Assembly (NCBI GenBank): GCA_027069645.1 | Contig: JALXEI010000097.1 | Location: forward strand, 1 to 7,142 | Direction: 5' to 3' | Length of the DNA stretch: 7,142 bases | Source of the DNA: Hyphomicrobiales bacterium | Lineage (GTDB): Bacteria; Pseudomonadota; Alphaproteobacteria; Rhizobiales; JAKIUO01 | Shown here: positions 6,766-7,142 of the stretch, piece after piece | How positions within the stretch are numbered: position 1 is the stretch's first letter | How the letters are laid out: each line of letters opens with the position of its first letter | The notes under the pieces: model-generated | Told to the model about the DNA's origin: nothing | Database searches by the model: none | The model's input: only the letters and a program-made list of their open reading frames with translations | Translations under genes and position numbers: made by a program

Positions 6766-6797
6766 TCCCCGAACAGGAACTGTTGCCTGTTCGGGGA
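6766..6797. terminator. strong 12-bp hairpin after the propeller gene
   Basis: TCCCCGAACAGG (6766-6777) pairs perfectly with CCTGTTCGGGGA (6786-6797) around an 8-base loop. It lies 37 bases after the propeller stop and 10 bases beyond the stop of the leftward partial gene, so it could end both transcripts. No T-run follows on either strand, so it is either a non-canonical terminator or an RNA 3'-end stabiliser. Confidence 0.55.
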
Positions 6798-6806
6798 CTG
6801 AAGCGG

Positions 6807-7142
6807 TCATCTATCCACTCCGGTAATACCGGAATTGCCATCATTATATATGCCCTCAGCGACAAATACATACTCATAACCATTACTGATCGCATACTCT
6901 ATTCCCTTGTTTATACTCTTTACAGGAAATCCAGGGGTATAGCCGGGGAATTGCCCGAACAACGGATCATCTGAAGCAGATGGATTACTTACATTTACAT
7001 ATATCTTGTTTATGGTGACATTTGTAGTTGCATTACTTGACCAGCTCCCCGCAGTATCCCTTTCTCCGACCTCGAATGTATAGTTTGTATTCGTAACCAT
7101 ATCTACCGTAGGCTCATAAGATATATTTCTAGTCTCATACCA
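6807..7142 (-). CDS. C-terminal end of a large surface-type protein (Ig/FN3-like repeat followed by the start of a beta-helix), 5' end outside window
   Basis: The frame is open from the window edge to TGA at 6807-6809, giving 111 residues; the ATG at 7100 is only an internal methionine. The first 45 residues (SYEPTVDMVTNTNYTFEV, then ERDTAGSWSSNATTNVTI) resemble the last strands of the Ig/fibronectin-like repeats common in large secreted bacterial proteins, whose usual form is YTF-x-V-x-x-RD-x-AGNWS. Next, KIYVNVSNPSASDD...PVKSINKGIEYAISNGYEYVFVAEGIYND resembles the first turn of a pectate-lyase-like right-handed beta-helix (as in DUF1565-type proteins). The chain then stops after only about 12 more residues, so the beta-helix seems cut short. 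GC content is about 39% here, well below the neighbours, with ATA and AGA codons, which points to transfer. Function is not recognisable. Confidence 0.62.
   Translation of the reverse strand, partial: WYETRNISYEPTVDMVTNTNYTFEVGERDTAGSWSSNATTNVTINKIYVNVSNPSASDDPLFGQFPGYTPGFPVKSINKGIEYAISNGYEYVFVAEGIYNDGNSGITGVDR

Noticed and set aside
6115..6810. 231-residue open frame on the minus strand
   Set aside because: Antisense to the propeller repeats with no recognisable motif or continuation of the beta-helix protein.

Overview
The window looks like a stretch of proteobacterial chromosome, most likely from an alphaproteobacterium. This rests on the overall feel of the LysA and RluA proteins and the moderately GC-rich coding sequence; no marker gene proves it. 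Five protein genes can be supported, two of them cut by the window edges. In order they are: the 3' end of a TolC-type outer-membrane channel gene (+); lysA, diaminopimelate decarboxylase (+); rluA, a pseudouridine synthase (-); a secreted diheme cytochrome c with a C-terminal DUF302-like domain (-); and, diverging from it, a secreted protein joining a CarboxypepD_reg-like domain, one CXXCH haem site and a Vgb-like beta-propeller (+). At the right edge is the C-terminal end of an AT-rich repeat/beta-helix type protein (-).

The non-coding parts hold several structures. Between tolC and lysA is an inverted pair of the common GTCATCCCCGCG...GCGGGGAT repeat (REPIN-like, 620-756), then an interrupted inverted repeat (863-914) and a good sigma70-type promoter (930-958) for lysA. 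lysA and rluA converge on a hairpin that includes the ends of both genes. Between rluA and the cytochrome gene sits a 262-bp MITE-like element (3135-3396) with perfect 26-bp terminal inverted repeats, a TA duplication in a CTAG target, and nested internal palindromes. It has landed exactly in the stop codon of the cytochrome gene, and the TAG stop is preserved.

The diheme cytochrome/DUF302 gene and the cytochrome/beta-propeller gene share a 400-bp divergent control region containing a 17-bp AT-rich palindrome. Both products carry an export signal and CXXCH haem sites, so they are plausible partners in periplasmic electron transfer or oxidation chemistry; their substrate cannot be read from the sequence. 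lysA (last step of lysine synthesis) and rluA (RNA modification) are ordinary housekeeping genes. After about position 6800 the GC content falls to roughly 39% and the partial gene there looks foreign and C-terminally shortened, suggesting the edge of an accessory segment.
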